From Bacillus sp. J37 (GTDB lineage Bacteria > Bacillota > Bacilli > Bacillales > Bacillaceae): 64,000 bases of DNA. A model generated the notes under the pieces. The model had not been told where the DNA came from. It saw only the letters and a list, made by a program, of their open reading frames with translations, and did not search any database. This document shows, piece by piece, positions 37,720 through 47,086 of the stretch. A program made the position numbers and the translations under genes. Position 1 is the stretch's first letter; each line of letters begins with the position of its first letter. The stretch lies in NCBI RefSeq assembly GCF_000518865.1, contig NZ_JAEK01000018.1:23373-87372 (forward strand), given 5' to 3'.

Positions 37720-40347
37720 TTGACAAAAAAGCTTGTATTAATTGATGGGAATAGTATTGCTTATCGTGCCTTTTTTGCATTACCTTTACTAAACAATGAT
37801 AAAGGTGTACATACGAATGCGATTTACGGGTTTACGATGATATTAATGAAGATACTTGAGGATGAAAAGCCATCACATATGCTTGTTGCATTTGATGCAG
37901 GAAAAACAACATTTAGACACCAGACCTTCCAGGAATATAAGGGAGGAAGACAAAAAACTCCGCCTGAATTATCTGAGCAATTTCCGTTTATCCGGGAGCT
38001 GTTGGATGCTTACCAAGTATCAAGATATGAATTGGAAAATTATGAAGCAGATGATATTATCGGGACATTATCAAGACAAGCTGAGAAGGATGGCTATGAA
38101 GTTAAGGTTATTTCAGGTGATAAAGATTTAACACAATTAGTAACTGACAAAATCACTGTGGATATTACGAAAAAGGGTATTACAGATGTTGATTCATATA
38201 CGCCGAAGTTTGTAAAAGAAAAGTATGGCTTAACACCAGAGCAAATCATTGATATGAAGGGCTTAATGGGTGATACGTCTGATAATATACCGGGAGTTCC
38301 TGGCGTAGGAGAAAAAACAGCAATTAAGCTATTAACAGAGTTTACATCATTGGAAAATGTTCTAGAGTCGATTGACAAGGTCAGTGGGAAAAAACTTAAA
38401 GAAAAACTGGAGGAAAATCGCGACCAAGCATTAATGAGTAAAAAACTCGCTACAATAGACTGTGAAGCACCGATCGCTATTGGACTAGATGAAGCTCACT
38501 ATGAGGGATTTGATTCTAAAAAGGTTACAGAGTTGTTCAAAGAATTAGGTTTTAATTCTTTATTGGAAAAAATAGGAACTGACGCCGCTGAAGAAGAAGA
38601 AATTGAAGAGATCAGTTTTGAAGTTGTCAGTGAGTTCTCAAAAGAAATTTTATCGGATGAAGCTACTCTTTATGCAGAGGTTTTAGAGGATAGCTATCAT
38701 CAAGCTGATATTATAGGCTTCTCGATCATAAATCAACAAGGACATTACTTCATACCTGAGGAATTAGCTTTAAATTCTGCACAATTCAAAGAATGGGCAG
38801 AAGATGAAACAAAGAAGAAAACAGTCTATGATGGGAAGAAAACAACTGTAGCTCTTAGATGGAAAGGGATTTCTTTAAAGGGAATTAACTTTGATATATT
38901 AATTGCGGCGTATTTATTAAATCCATCTGCTACCTTTGAGGATGTAGCGAGTGTCTCAAAAGCACATGGAGTATCCGTTGTCCAACATGACGAGGTTGTT
39001 TACGGTAAAGGAGCAAAGCGCTCTGTACCAGCTGATGATCAGGTAGGAGAGCATCTTGTTCGAAAAGGACTGGCTATGTCTGATTTAAAGGAAAAGCTTA
39101 TTAATCAATTAGAAGAAAATGATCAATCTGCTCTTTTATATGATTTAGAGATGCCTTTATCATTAATACTTGCTGAAATGGAAGCAACTGGTGTTAAGGT
39201 GGATGTTGATCGTTTGAAAACAATGGGTAAAAACCTTACTGATCAGTTAAAGACATTAGAAGAGAGTATTTATGCCCATGCAGGAGAAGTATTTAATATT
39301 AACTCTCCAAAACAGCTTGGTGTCATTTTATTCGAAAAAATAAATCTGCCAGTTGTGAAAAAAACAAAGACAGGCTATTCGACTTCTGCGGATGTATTAG
39401 AAAAGCTGGAAGATAAACATGAGATTGTAAAGGATATTCTCCATTACCGGCAGCTTGGGAAATTACAATCTACTTATATTGAGGGCTTACTAAAGGTTGT
39501 TCACAAAGATACGCAAAAAATTCATACAAGATTTAATCAAGTGTTAACGACGACGGGCAGACTTAGTTCAATAGATCCTAACCTCCAAAACATTCCAATC
39601 CGCTTAGAGGAAGGGAAAAAGATCCGGCAGGCATTTGTTCCATCTGAAAAGGATTGGGTCATTTTTGCAGCAGATTACTCACAAATTGAGCTGAGAGTAT
39701 TAGCACATATTGCAAATGACAAAAATTTAGTAGACGCATTCCAAAATGACTTAGATATTCATACAAAAACAGCAATGGATGTTTTCCACGTATCAGAAGA
39801 TGAAGTTACCGGAAATATGAGAAGACAAGCGAAAGCAGTTAACTTTGGTATTGTGTATGGAATAAGTGATTTTGGACTTTCACAAAGCTTAGGGATTACA
39901 CGTAAAGAGGCAGGAGAATTCATTAAACGCTATCTGGATTCATTCGTTGGCGTTCAGGAATACATGGAAGATATTGTTGCTGATGCAAGAGAAAAAGGAT
40001 ATGTTAAAACACTGCTCCAAAGAAGAAGATATATACCGGAAATCACTAGCCGCAATTTTAATCTTCGCAGCTTTGCAGAAAGAACCGCAATGAACACGCC
40101 CATACAAGGGAGTGCAGCTGATATAATTAAGAAAGCTATGATTGATATGGCTGATAGATTAAAAAAGGAAAACCTGCAAACGAAGTTATTGTTACAGGTA
40201 CATGATGAATTGATATTTGAAGCTCCAAAAGAGGAAGTAGCTATACTTGAAAAAGTGGTTCCGGAAGTAATGGAAAATGCTGTTGAATTAAAAGTACCTC
40301 TAAAAGTAGATTATTCTTATGGAAACTCATGGTATGATGCGAAATAA
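37720..40347 (+). CDS. polA: DNA polymerase I
   Basis: Okazaki fragment maturation and repair. 875 residues from TTG 37720, 7-8 nt after AGAGGAGGA. Domains: 5'-3' exonuclease (about 1-290, with VAFDAGKTTFRH and the DKDLTQL metal site), a 3'-5' exonuclease-like domain (300-465) lacking the DxE catalytic pair (YAEV here), so no proofreading is expected, as in other Bacillus Pol I, and a polymerase domain with motif A ADYSQIELRV, motif B RRQAKAVNFGIVYG and motif C QVHDELIFE. Followed by mutM with 26 bp between. Confidence 0.97.
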   Translation: MTKKLVLIDGNSIAYRAFFALPLLNNDKGVHTNAIYGFTMILMKILEDEKPSHMLVAFDAGKTTFRHQTFQEYKGGRQKTPPELSEQFPFIRELLDAYQVSRYELENYEADDIIGTLSRQAEKDGYEVKVISGDKDLTQLVTDKITVDITKKGITDVDSYTPKFVKEKYGLTPEQIIDMKGLMGDTSDNIPGVPGVGEKTAIKLLTEFTSLENVLESIDKVSGKKLKEKLEENRDQALMSKKLATIDCEAPIAIGLDEAHYEGFDSKKVTELFKELGFNSLLEKIGTDAAEEEEIEEISFEVVSEFSKEILSDEATLYAEVLEDSYHQADIIGFSIINQQGHYFIPEELALNSAQFKEWAEDETKKKTVYDGKKTTVALRWKGISLKGINFDILIAAYLLNPSATFEDVASVSKAHGVSVVQHDEVVYGKGAKRSVPADDQVGEHLVRKGLAMSDLKEKLINQLEENDQSALLYDLEMPLSLILAEMEATGVKVDVDRLKTMGKNLTDQLKTLEESIYAHAGEVFNINSPKQLGVILFEKINLPVVKKTKTGYSTSADVLEKLEDKHEIVKDILHYRQLGKLQSTYIEGLLKVVHKDTQKIHTRFNQVLTTTGRLSSIDPNLQNIPIRLEEGKKIRQAFVPSEKDWVIFAADYSQIELRVLAHIANDKNLVDAFQNDLDIHTKTAMDVFHVSEDEVTGNMRRQAKAVNFGIVYGISDFGLSQSLGITRKEAGEFIKRYLDSFVGVQEYMEDIVADAREKGYVKTLLQRRRYIPEITSRNFNLRSFAERTAMNTPIQGSAADIIKKAMIDMADRLKKENLQTKLLLQVHDELIFEAPKEEVAILEKVVPEVMENAVELKVPLKVDYSYGNSWYDAK

Positions 40348-40373
40348 ACTTTATTCTAAAAGGATGTGAGTAC

Positions 40374-41198
40374 ATGCCTGAATTACCAGAGGTTGAAACA
40401 GTCCGGAGAACACTGATTGAACTTGTAAAGGGTAAAACAATAAAAAAGGTTTCTATCCATTGGCCAAAAATGATCAAAAAACCTGATGAAATCGATCAGT
40501 TTAAAGATGCATTAGTTGGTCAAACCATTCATGATGTGAATCGGAGAGGGAAATTTTTAAAGTTTATTTTGGATGACTATGTACTGGTATCTCACTTAAG
40601 GATGGAAGGGAGGTATGGGTTATTCTCGGCGAAAGATGAGGTAGAAAAACATACACATGTGTTGTTTACATTTACAGACAACACAGAGCTTAGGTATCGG
40701 GACGTAAGAAAATTTGGTACTATGCATTTATTTAAAAAAGGAGAAGAGGAGCAATATCCTCCTCTTTCTCAGTTAGGGCCAGAACCTTTTTCATCACATT
40801 TTACAAAAGAATATCTTGAAAAACGATTAGAGAAAACATCTCGTAAAATTAAAACCGCTTTACTAGATCAATCAGTCGTTGTAGGACTTGGAAATATTTA
40901 TGTAGATGAAGCTTTATTTAGAGCTGGAATAAACCCAGAGCGAACAGCTGGGCAATTATCCAATCAAGAATATGAACGTTTACACAATGAAATTGTCAAC
41001 ACTCTTAATGAGGCTGTTGCACAAGGTGGAAGCACGATTCGATCTTATGTAAACACACAAGGTGAGATTGGGATGTTTCAGCTTCAGCTATATGTATATG
41101 GTCGGACAAATGAACCATGTAAAAAATGTGGGCGGATTTTAACGAAAACTGTTGTTGGTGGACGTGGGACACATTATTGTTCAACATGCCAAAAATAA
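40374..41198 (+). CDS. mutM: Formamidopyrimidine-DNA glycosylase
   Basis: Removes 8-oxoguanine and FaPy lesions and nicks the abasic site. 274 residues. N-terminal catalytic PELPEVETVRR (Pro2 and Glu3), a central H2TH domain (GLGNIYVDEALFRAGI near 166-181) and a C-terminal zinc finger with C-x2-C...C-x2-C (CKKCGR and CSTCQK). Probably co-transcribed with polA, which fits joint repair work. Confidence 0.97.
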   Translation: MPELPEVETVRRTLIELVKGKTIKKVSIHWPKMIKKPDEIDQFKDALVGQTIHDVNRRGKFLKFILDDYVLVSHLRMEGRYGLFSAKDEVEKHTHVLFTFTDNTELRYRDVRKFGTMHLFKKGEEEQYPPLSQLGPEPFSSHFTKEYLEKRLEKTSRKIKTALLDQSVVVGLGNIYVDEALFRAGINPERTAGQLSNQEYERLHNEIVNTLNEAVAQGGSTIRSYVNTQGEIGMFQLQLYVYGRTNEPCKKCGRILTKTVVGGRGTHYCSTCQK

Positions 41199-41200
41199 AA

Positions 41201-41240
41201 AAGGGTAAAGATATCAAAAGATGTCTTTACCCTTTTTTCT
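41201..41240 (+). terminator. Intrinsic terminator after mutM
   Basis: AAGGGTAAAGA (41201-41211) with TCTTTACCCTT (41224-41234), then T residues. Confidence 0.92.
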
Positions 41241-41364
41241 GTGATTCTAATTAGTGAGCAAAAAACATAAGGTAGCCATATCGAAAAAACAATTTCTTCT
41301 TTAACATTCTATAGGCGTTTATCATACACTATGTTAACAATTAGTAGGAAGGGGCTAGACCTGT

Positions 41365-42003
41365 ATGTTTCAATATACTTCACTTTTGTTATTAGCATTC
41401 GCAGTTAGTTTAGATAGTTTTTCAGTTGGATTTACTTATGGAATGAGGAAAATGAGAATCCCCTTAAAGTCAATTTTCATTATTGCGTGTTGTTCTGCAG
41501 GAACTATGCTTGGGGCTATGTTTCTTGGTGAATTGTTAACAAGGATTTTCCCTATTTATATTACCGAAAAGCTTGGTGGATTTATTTTAATGCTGATTGG
41601 AGCATGGGTTTTATATCAATTTTTTCGACCCTCAAAGGAAAGCGGTGAGGAAGAAGAAGTTGAGAAAACGATTATAAACTTTGAAATAAAAACTTTTGGT
41701 ATTGTCATTAATATACTTAGAAAGCCGATGACAGCAGATATTGATAAATCAGGAACAATTACAGGAATTGAAGCACTTTTACTTGGGTTGGCATTATCTT
41801 TAGATGCCTTTGGTGCTGGAATTGGTGCTGCCTTATTGGGATATTCGCCAATTATTATGAGTGTACTAGTAGCGTGTATGAGCTCTCTTTTTGTTTCGAT
41901 AGGAATTAAATCCGGGCATATTTTTTCAAGATTTTCATGGGTGGATAAATTCTCTTGCCTTCCGGGGATCATTCTCATTATGATAGGTATATGGAAATTA
42001 TAA
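41365..42003 (+). CDS. ytaF: Sporulation membrane protein YtaF (MntP-like)
   Basis: 212 residues, six hydrophobic segments in two related halves, each beginning with an LDSF or LDAFG motif (AFAVSLDSFSVGFTYG near 11-26 and GLALSLDAFGAGIG near 140-153), the pattern of the MntP/YtaF manganese exporter superfamily. A soluble acidic loop lies near 92-100. Spore-linked in B. subtilis; substrate unproved. ATG at 41365 after AAGGGG. Stop 19 bp before coaE. Confidence 0.87.
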   Translation: MFQYTSLLLLAFAVSLDSFSVGFTYGMRKMRIPLKSIFIIACCSAGTMLGAMFLGELLTRIFPIYITEKLGGFILMLIGAWVLYQFFRPSKESGEEEEVEKTIINFEIKTFGIVINILRKPMTADIDKSGTITGIEALLLGLALSLDAFGAGIGAALLGYSPIIMSVLVACMSSLFVSIGIKSGHIFSRFSWVDKFSCLPGIILIMIGIWKL

Positions 42004-42022
42004 ATGATGGAGGCAAAATGCT

Positions 42023-42616
42023 GTGACAGTTGTCATTGGATTAACAGGTGGAATCGCAAGTGGGAAAAGTACGGTTTCAAACATGGTGAAAAAGTTAGGC
42101 ATAACAGTTGTTGATGCTGACGAAATCTCAAGGGATGTCGTTGAAATAGGAAAACCTGCGTATAATCAAATTGTTGATGTTTTTGGTGCGGACATTTTAC
42201 AGCAGGACCATACTCTGGATCGTGAGAAGTTAGGTGCTTTGATTTTTAGTAATCAGAAGAGGAGAGAACAGTTAAATAAGATTGTTCACCCTGAAGTACG
42301 TAAAGAGATGCTTCGACAAGTGGAAAAAGAAAAAAAACAAGGATCGCGTGCAGTTGTTCTAGATATTCCATTATTATTTGAAAGCAAGTTGACCTATATG
42401 GTGGATAAAACTCTTCTTGTATATGTAGATGAACAAACTCAATTAGAACGGTTAATGCAACGAAATGGATATGCTAAGGCAGAGGCAAAACTACGGATCC
42501 AATCACAACTTCCTCTAAAAGATAAACGAAAACTTGCTGATGAAATAATTGATAATAACGGTACCATTGAAAATACACAAACCCAGGTGGAAGTTGTGTT
42601 AAAAAAATGGATTTAG
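42023..42616 (+). CDS. coaE: Dephospho-CoA kinase
   Basis: Last step of coenzyme A synthesis, phosphorylating the ribose 3'-OH of dephospho-CoA. 197 residues. P-loop GLTGGIASGKST (6-17) with the substrate-binding DADEIS just after (about 34). GTG start at 42023, 9 nt after GGAGG. Follows ytaF and ends with its own terminator. Confidence 0.96.
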   Translation: MTVVIGLTGGIASGKSTVSNMVKKLGITVVDADEISRDVVEIGKPAYNQIVDVFGADILQQDHTLDREKLGALIFSNQKRREQLNKIVHPEVRKEMLRQVEKEKKQGSRAVVLDIPLLFESKLTYMVDKTLLVYVDEQTQLERLMQRNGYAKAEAKLRIQSQLPLKDKRKLADEIIDNNGTIENTQTQVEVVLKKWI

Positions 42617-42620
42617 ACGA

Positions 42621-42651
42621 AAAAGAGACAATTATATGTCTCTTTTTTTTA
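42621..42651 (+). terminator. Intrinsic terminator after coaE
   Basis: AAAAGAGACA (42621-42630) with TGTCTCTTTT (42637-42646), then T residues. Confidence 0.9.
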
Positions 42652-42742
42652 CTTTTTAACCTTTTACCCATAAGTATTGATGAGGCCTATTTTAAAAATA
42701 TGCTTTACAAAGATGAAAAAAACAATCTCTATTCACACATAA

Positions 42743-42753
42743 TGTGTTATGCT
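42743..42753 (+). promoter_or_regulatory. Candidate CcpN operator overlapping the gapB -10
   Basis: TGTGTTATGCT matches 10 of 11 positions of the CcpN site TRTGHYATAYW. It covers an extended -10 (TGTTATGCT). CcpN represses gapB and pckA in the presence of glucose in B. subtilis. Single-site match only. Confidence 0.5.
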
Positions 42754-42808
42754 AATTAGAGTTTATCGATTATTAGTATAACATATATAAAAAGAGAGGA
42801 TGTTTATT

Positions 42809-43828
42809 ATGGTGACTAATATTGCAATAAATGGATTTGGTCGAATAGGGAGAATGGTTTTTCGACGAGCTATTTCAGAAGGGTTAAACATAAAAGCGAT
42901 CAATGCAAGTTATCCTGCAGAAACGCTGGCACATTTAATTAATTATGATACAAATCATGGAGCTTTCGAGGGAAGTGTGGTCGCTATGGACAATCATTTA
43001 GTCGTGAATGGTCATAAGGTGTTATTGTTGGATGAGCGGAATCCTGAAGAGCTTCCTTGGAAGCAGTTAAATATTGATATTGTTATTGAAGCAACAGGCA
43101 AATTTAATCATAAAGAAAAGGCGATGCTGCATGTGAACGCAGGAGCCAAAAAAGTGATACTAACAGCTCCGGGAAAGGATGAAGATATCACGATTGTTAT
43201 GGGAGTCAATGAACAAAATTATGATGCAAATGAGCATATAATTATATCAAATGCTTCGTGTACAACGAACTGTTTAGCCCCTGTTATAAAGATACTTGAT
43301 GAGGAGTTTACAATAAGAAATGGTCTTATGACAACCGTTCATGCGTACACGAATGACCAAAGAAATATTGACAATCCGCATAAAGATCTAAGGAGAGCAA
43401 GGGCCTGCGGACAGTCCATCATTCCTACGACAACTGGTGCTGCAAAAGCTCTGGAGCTTGTTTTGCCTCAAATGAAAGGTAAACTTCATGGTATGGCACT
43501 AAGAGTACCAACACCAAATGTTTCGCTTGTTGACTTGGTTGTTGATGTGGATAAATCTGTTACAGCTGATGAAATCAATCATGCCTTTTTATCAGCATCA
43601 CAAACTTCATTAAAAGGCATACTTGACTATTCTACAGAGCCTCTCGTATCCGTTGATTATAATACAAACCCCTTTTCGGCAATCGTCGATAGTTTATCAA
43701 CCATGGTCATTGATCAACATAAAGTGAAAGTACTGGCGTGGTATGATAATGAATGGGGATACTCATGCAGAGTAGTTGATTTAACAAAAATGGTAGAAAA
43801 AAGTATGTCACAATTATTAGGTGTATGA
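42809..43828 (+). CDS. gapB: NADP-dependent glyceraldehyde-3-phosphate dehydrogenase, gluconeogenic
   Basis: GapB runs in the gluconeogenic direction with NADPH. 339 residues from ATG 42809; the ATG at 42800 touches the AGAGAGG ribosome site. NAD(P) fold GFGRIGRMVFR (9-19), the segment NASYPAETLAHL in place of the NAD-specific NDLTD loop, catalytic C151 in SNASCTTNCLAP, and a conserved late WYDNEWGYSCRV. The next genes are speD and nrdR, the same order as in B. subtilis. Confidence 0.95.
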   Translation: MVTNIAINGFGRIGRMVFRRAISEGLNIKAINASYPAETLAHLINYDTNHGAFEGSVVAMDNHLVVNGHKVLLLDERNPEELPWKQLNIDIVIEATGKFNHKEKAMLHVNAGAKKVILTAPGKDEDITIVMGVNEQNYDANEHIIISNASCTTNCLAPVIKILDEEFTIRNGLMTTVHAYTNDQRNIDNPHKDLRRARACGQSIIPTTTGAAKALELVLPQMKGKLHGMALRVPTPNVSLVDLVVDVDKSVTADEINHAFLSASQTSLKGILDYSTEPLVSVDYNTNPFSAIVDSLSTMVIDQHKVKVLAWYDNEWGYSCRVVDLTKMVEKSMSQLLGV

Positions 43829-43934
43829 GAAATTAAAGGATAATTAAAATTCCTACGGAAAAAGTAATACATGCATGATCATGTTGGATGAAACCCTTTA
43901 ACAAAGACATGACAAATAATTTTTCAAAAGTTTG

Positions 43935-43963
43935 TTGCAAAACATATACAAACAAAGTATACT
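43935..43963 (+). promoter_or_regulatory. SigA promoter of speD
   Basis: TTGCAA (43935-43940), exact 17-bp spacer, TATACT (43958-43963). Start near 43970. Confidence 0.7.
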
Positions 43964-43969
43964 ATTTTT

Positions 43970-44108
43970 CGTGAACTTCTTATCAAAGCCAAGGTGTTAA
44001 GGCTACTTAAAGGGTTAGGACCTCTCTGGACTAACTTTCCCCCGTGGTAGTACACATACCATACGCGAAGAATTCATGTAAAAACTAGTTAAAGGGGGAT
44101 CCATGAAT
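43970..44108 (+). promoter_or_regulatory. Structured speD leader, possible cis-acting RNA
   Basis: About 139 nt with three stems: AGCC/GGCT around 43987-44003; GTTAG/CTAAC around 44014-44035 with an inner CC/GG; and GTGGTA/TACCAT around 44044-44062. TCCCCC (44038-44043) can pair with GGGGGA (44094-44099), the speD Shine-Dalgarno, which would block translation. I cannot assign it to a named riboswitch class. Confidence 0.45.
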
Positions 44109-44489
44109 ATGGAAACAATGGGTAGACACGTAATCTCAGAATTATGGGGATGCGATTTTGATAAGTTAAATGACATGGATTACATTGAAAAAACATTTGT
44201 AAATGCGGCGTTAAAGTCAGGTGCAGAAATTAGAGAGGTTGCTTTTCACAAATTTGCTCCTCAAGGAGTAAGTGGAGTTGTTATCATCTCTGAGTCTCAT
44301 TTAACCATTCATAGTTTTCCGGAGCATGGTTATGCAAGTATTGATGTTTACACTTGTGGTGATTTAGATCCAAATATTGCTGCAGACCATATTGCAGAGT
44401 CTTTAGGTGCACAAACACGTGAAAATATTGAAATACCAAGAGGTATGGGACCTGTACAAGTAAAGCAAGCGGAAGCGAAAGCTCTTTAA
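44109..44489 (+). CDS. speD: S-adenosylmethionine decarboxylase proenzyme
   Basis: Makes decarboxylated SAM for spermidine synthesis. A pyruvoyl enzyme: the chain self-cleaves between E62 and S63 (in [10 protein letters not shown]) to form the pyruvoyl group. 126 residues from ATG 44109 ([14 protein letters not shown]), about 10 nt after AGGGGG; the ATG at 44103 is 3 nt from it and adds two residues. Highly conserved. Own promoter and terminator. The leader may regulate it. Confidence 0.96.
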   Translation: METMGRHVISELWGCDFDKLNDMDYIEKTFVNAALKSGAEIREVAFHKFAPQGVSGVVIISESHLTIHSFPEHGYASIDVYTCGDLDPNIAADHIAESLGAQTRENIEIPRGMGPVQVKQAEAKAL

Positions 44490-44506
44490 TTTGAAACAAA
44501 ACATCC

Positions 44507-44541
44507 AGAGGTGTAGATTATTTAATCTGCACCTCTTTTTA
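44507..44541 (+). terminator. Intrinsic terminator after speD
   Basis: AGAGGTGTAGATTA pairs with TAATCTGCACCTCT (one G-U), then TTTT. Confidence 0.9.
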
Positions 44542-44624
44542 TTATCGGAAAATTTCAGTATGATAGTAATAGAATAACTTTTCATACATAAAGGGAAAAA
44601 TAAATAATAAAGGGGAATTCTAAA

Positions 44625-45023
44625 ATGAGTTTTGTGAATAAAATAAAAGATTTTTTTAGCACGCACCAAGAAACAAGAGATAAACATTATAATCCAGACT
44701 TGCAAAGCCGTTATTATAAAACAACAAATAAAAAAGCATTGCAGTCAGTAAAGGAGTTAATTGAACAAAACCCTGGGATGACAGTGACATCGGTATCAGA
44801 AGAACGTGGAGAAATGAGCGTGAACATTGACCGCCCCAGAAAGGCATTTTTAATTGTAACGGTTATTTCTGTGCGTCCTTTTGAAACAGCTGTTGATCTG
44901 ACTGCCACGACAAATACTGTGTTACCAACAGACTTTGGTTACAGTAAAAAAATTATTTTAGATTTCTATAAGAAGCTTGATCAAAAAGAAACATTCGTTG
45001 GTGCAGGAAAAAGTGGAAGATAA
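44625..45023 (+). CDS. Conserved cytosolic protein of unknown function
   Basis: 132 residues, soluble. Starts MSFVNKIKDFFSTHQETR, has an alpha-beta pattern (helix near 37-51, strands VTSVSEERGEMSVNI and KAFLIVTVISVRPFETAVDL) and a C-terminal YSKKIILDFYKKLD helix. No catalytic motif I can name. It lies between speD and nrdR, with 48 bp to nrdR, so it may be co-transcribed with it. Similar genes occur at this place in many Bacillus genomes by memory. Confidence 0.75.
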   Translation: MSFVNKIKDFFSTHQETRDKHYNPDLQSRYYKTTNKKALQSVKELIEQNPGMTVTSVSEERGEMSVNIDRPRKAFLIVTVISVRPFETAVDLTATTNTVLPTDFGYSKKIILDFYKKLDQKETFVGAGKSGR

Positions 45024-45071
45024 AGACCTGGGTCATAAACCTGGATATGACGTAAAGAAGGAGTTGGTCAT

Positions 45072-45530
45072 ATGAAATGTCCTTCGTGTCAGCATAATGG
45101 GACAAGGGTATTGGATTCTAGACCTGTAGATGAAGGTAGATCAATACGCAGACGCCGTGAATGTGAAGAGTGTCAATATCGTTTTACAACATTTGAAAAA
45201 GTCGAAGAATTTCCTTTAATTGTTGTGAAGAAAGAAGGAACAAGGGAAGAATTTAGTCGAGAGAAAATTTTAAGAGGTCTCATTAAAGCTTGTGAAAAGA
45301 GACCTGTTCCTTTACAAAAGCTTGAAGACATTGTTCATGAAATTGAGAAAGAGCTCAGAAATCAAGGTGTTTCTGAGGTTAACAGTGAACTAGTAGGCGA
45401 AATGGTAATGGATAGGCTGGCTAGAATAGATGAAGTTGCATATGTACGGTTTGCATCAGTCTATAGACAGTTTAAAGATATAAATGTCTTTATTGAGGAA
45501 TTAACAGACCTTATAAAGAAAGTAAGATAG
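45072..45530 (+). CDS. nrdR: Ribonucleotide reductase repressor NrdR
   Basis: Zinc-binding transcriptional repressor of nrd genes, sensing ATP/dATP. 152 residues. Zinc ribbon with C3, C6, C31 and C34, followed by an ATP-cone domain (about 47-137) with [19 protein letters not shown] at 45072 follows AAGGAG. Followed by its own terminator, then dnaB. Confidence 0.96.
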   Translation: MKCPSCQHNGTRVLDSRPVDEGRSIRRRRECEECQYRFTTFEKVEEFPLIVVKKEGTREEFSREKILRGLIKACEKRPVPLQKLEDIVHEIEKELRNQGVSEVNSELVGEMVMDRLARIDEVAYVRFASVYRQFKDINVFIEELTDLIKKVR

Positions 45531-45536
45531 GTGATG

Positions 45537-45573
45537 AAAGAGCTAATGGAGAGAAATCCTTCAGCTCTTTTTT
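45537..45573 (+). terminator. Intrinsic terminator between nrdR and dnaB
   Basis: AAAGAGCT pairs with AGCTCTTT around an inner GGA/TCC, followed by TTT. dnaB probably has its own promoter or is read through. Confidence 0.75.
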
Positions 45574-45613
45574 CAGTGGTGTGTTTTACAATAGCGATGA
45601 AAGGTTGAGAGGT

Positions 45614-47083
45614 ATGGAACAGCATTGGAAAGAACTGCTTGCTATTGATCGATATACAGTTAAAAGCAAATCAGTTCTACACGACTTAGATCGAAAAATC
45701 ATGACTTTACTTTATCAGCCGTTAATAGGTTCAAAATCTTTTAGTCTTTATATGACTTTATGGGGAGAATTAGAGCAAAATCGCATTTGGAGTGTTGAAA
45801 CGACTCATCATAGTTTAATGACTCTAATGCAAAGTAATTTGCGGGAAATTTATCACGAACGAATAAAATTAGAAGGACTAGGATTGCTGAAAACATATCT
45901 AGATGAAATTGATGGTGTGAAAAGATATGTATACGAGTTACAGACACCTATTCGACCTAATGAGTTTTTTCAAGATGGTGTATTAAATATTTATCTGTAT
46001 AATCGTGTTGGTCGGAATAAGTTTTTACAACTAAAAAGATTTTTTTCAGATGATCAAATGGAAGAGGGAATGAAGGAGATTACGAAATCGTTTGATGATG
46101 TGTTTGATTCCGTTCGGTCTGCAGAAATGATGGGTAGAGTAAATAAAGAAACAATGGATGATCTAACACTTGAAAATGAACGAGAATACCTTCAATCAGA
46201 TAGTCGGTCTAAATTGGAAATATCAGATGCTTCATTTGACTTCGATTTATTTTTCTCCGGTTTATCTGATGCACTTATTTCTCCAAAAGCTTTTACACCT
46301 CCTATAAAAGAGGTGATTAAAAAGCTGTCTTATTTATATGGAATTGGTGCAGTTGATATGAAAAATGTGGCCATGTCAAGCCTTGATCAGGATGATATGA
46401 TTGATGTAGAATTGCTCAGAAAATCAGCGAGAGATTGGTATCAATTCCAAGTGGGAGATGAGTTACCGAACCTTGTGGATAAGAAACAGCCTCTCACGTT
46501 ACGGTCAAAGCTTAACAAAAAACAATTATCAAAAGAAGAAGAACTAATGGTTCAATTAGAAACCATTTCACCAAGACAATTTCTAACAGATGTTGCAGGA
46601 GGAGTCCCGCCTGCTGTGGGTGATTTGCAAATTATTGAAGAGGTCATGGTTCAACAAAAGCTTGAGCCGGGTGTTGTGAATGTATTGATTTATTACGTTA
46701 TGCTGAAAACAGATATGAAGCTTACAAGAGCTTATGTACAAAAAATTGCAAGTCATTGGACAAGAAAACAAGTTAAAACCGTGAAGGAAGCAATGGACTT
46801 AGCGAAACAGGAACATCGTCAATATCAACAATGGGCAGAGGAAAAAACAACATCAAAGAAAAAAACCAAAAGTAAGAAAACGCCAATTCGAAAGGAAATC
46901 CTTCCTGAATGGTTAAAAGATGACGAAGGTAATACAGACAAAGAAGATCAGCAACAAAACAAAGAGGGAGCAGAGAGGAAGAATTTGGAGCAATTCGAAC
47001 TAGAAAAGAAGAAATTATTTGATCGGATTAAAAAATATAAGGATAATAAAAGCGGTGAAATGAATGAAAGGAGGAATGAGTAG
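45614..47083 (+). CDS. dnaB: Replication initiation and membrane attachment protein DnaB
   Basis: Firmicute DnaB (not the helicase), which with DnaD loads the helicase at oriC and restart sites. 489 residues from ATG 45614; an upstream frame to 45581 exists but homology begins near MEQHWKELLAID. N-terminal winged-helix region with YQPLIGSKSFSLYMTLWGEL near 42-61, then a DnaB/DnaD C-terminal domain (about 320-400) and a charged Lys/Glu-rich tail. Directly before dnaI, as in B. subtilis. Confidence 0.94.
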   Translation: MEQHWKELLAIDRYTVKSKSVLHDLDRKIMTLLYQPLIGSKSFSLYMTLWGELEQNRIWSVETTHHSLMTLMQSNLREIYHERIKLEGLGLLKTYLDEIDGVKRYVYELQTPIRPNEFFQDGVLNIYLYNRVGRNKFLQLKRFFSDDQMEEGMKEITKSFDDVFDSVRSAEMMGRVNKETMDDLTLENEREYLQSDSRSKLEISDASFDFDLFFSGLSDALISPKAFTPPIKEVIKKLSYLYGIGAVDMKNVAMSSLDQDDMIDVELLRKSARDWYQFQVGDELPNLVDKKQPLTLRSKLNKKQLSKEEELMVQLETISPRQFLTDVAGGVPPAVGDLQIIEEVMVQQKLEPGVVNVLIYYVMLKTDMKLTRAYVQKIASHWTRKQVKTVKEAMDLAKQEHRQYQQWAEEKTTSKKKTKSKKTPIRKEILPEWLKDDEGNTDKEDQQQNKEGAERKNLEQFELEKKKLFDRIKKYKDNKSGEMNERRNE

Positions 47084-47086
47084 AAT

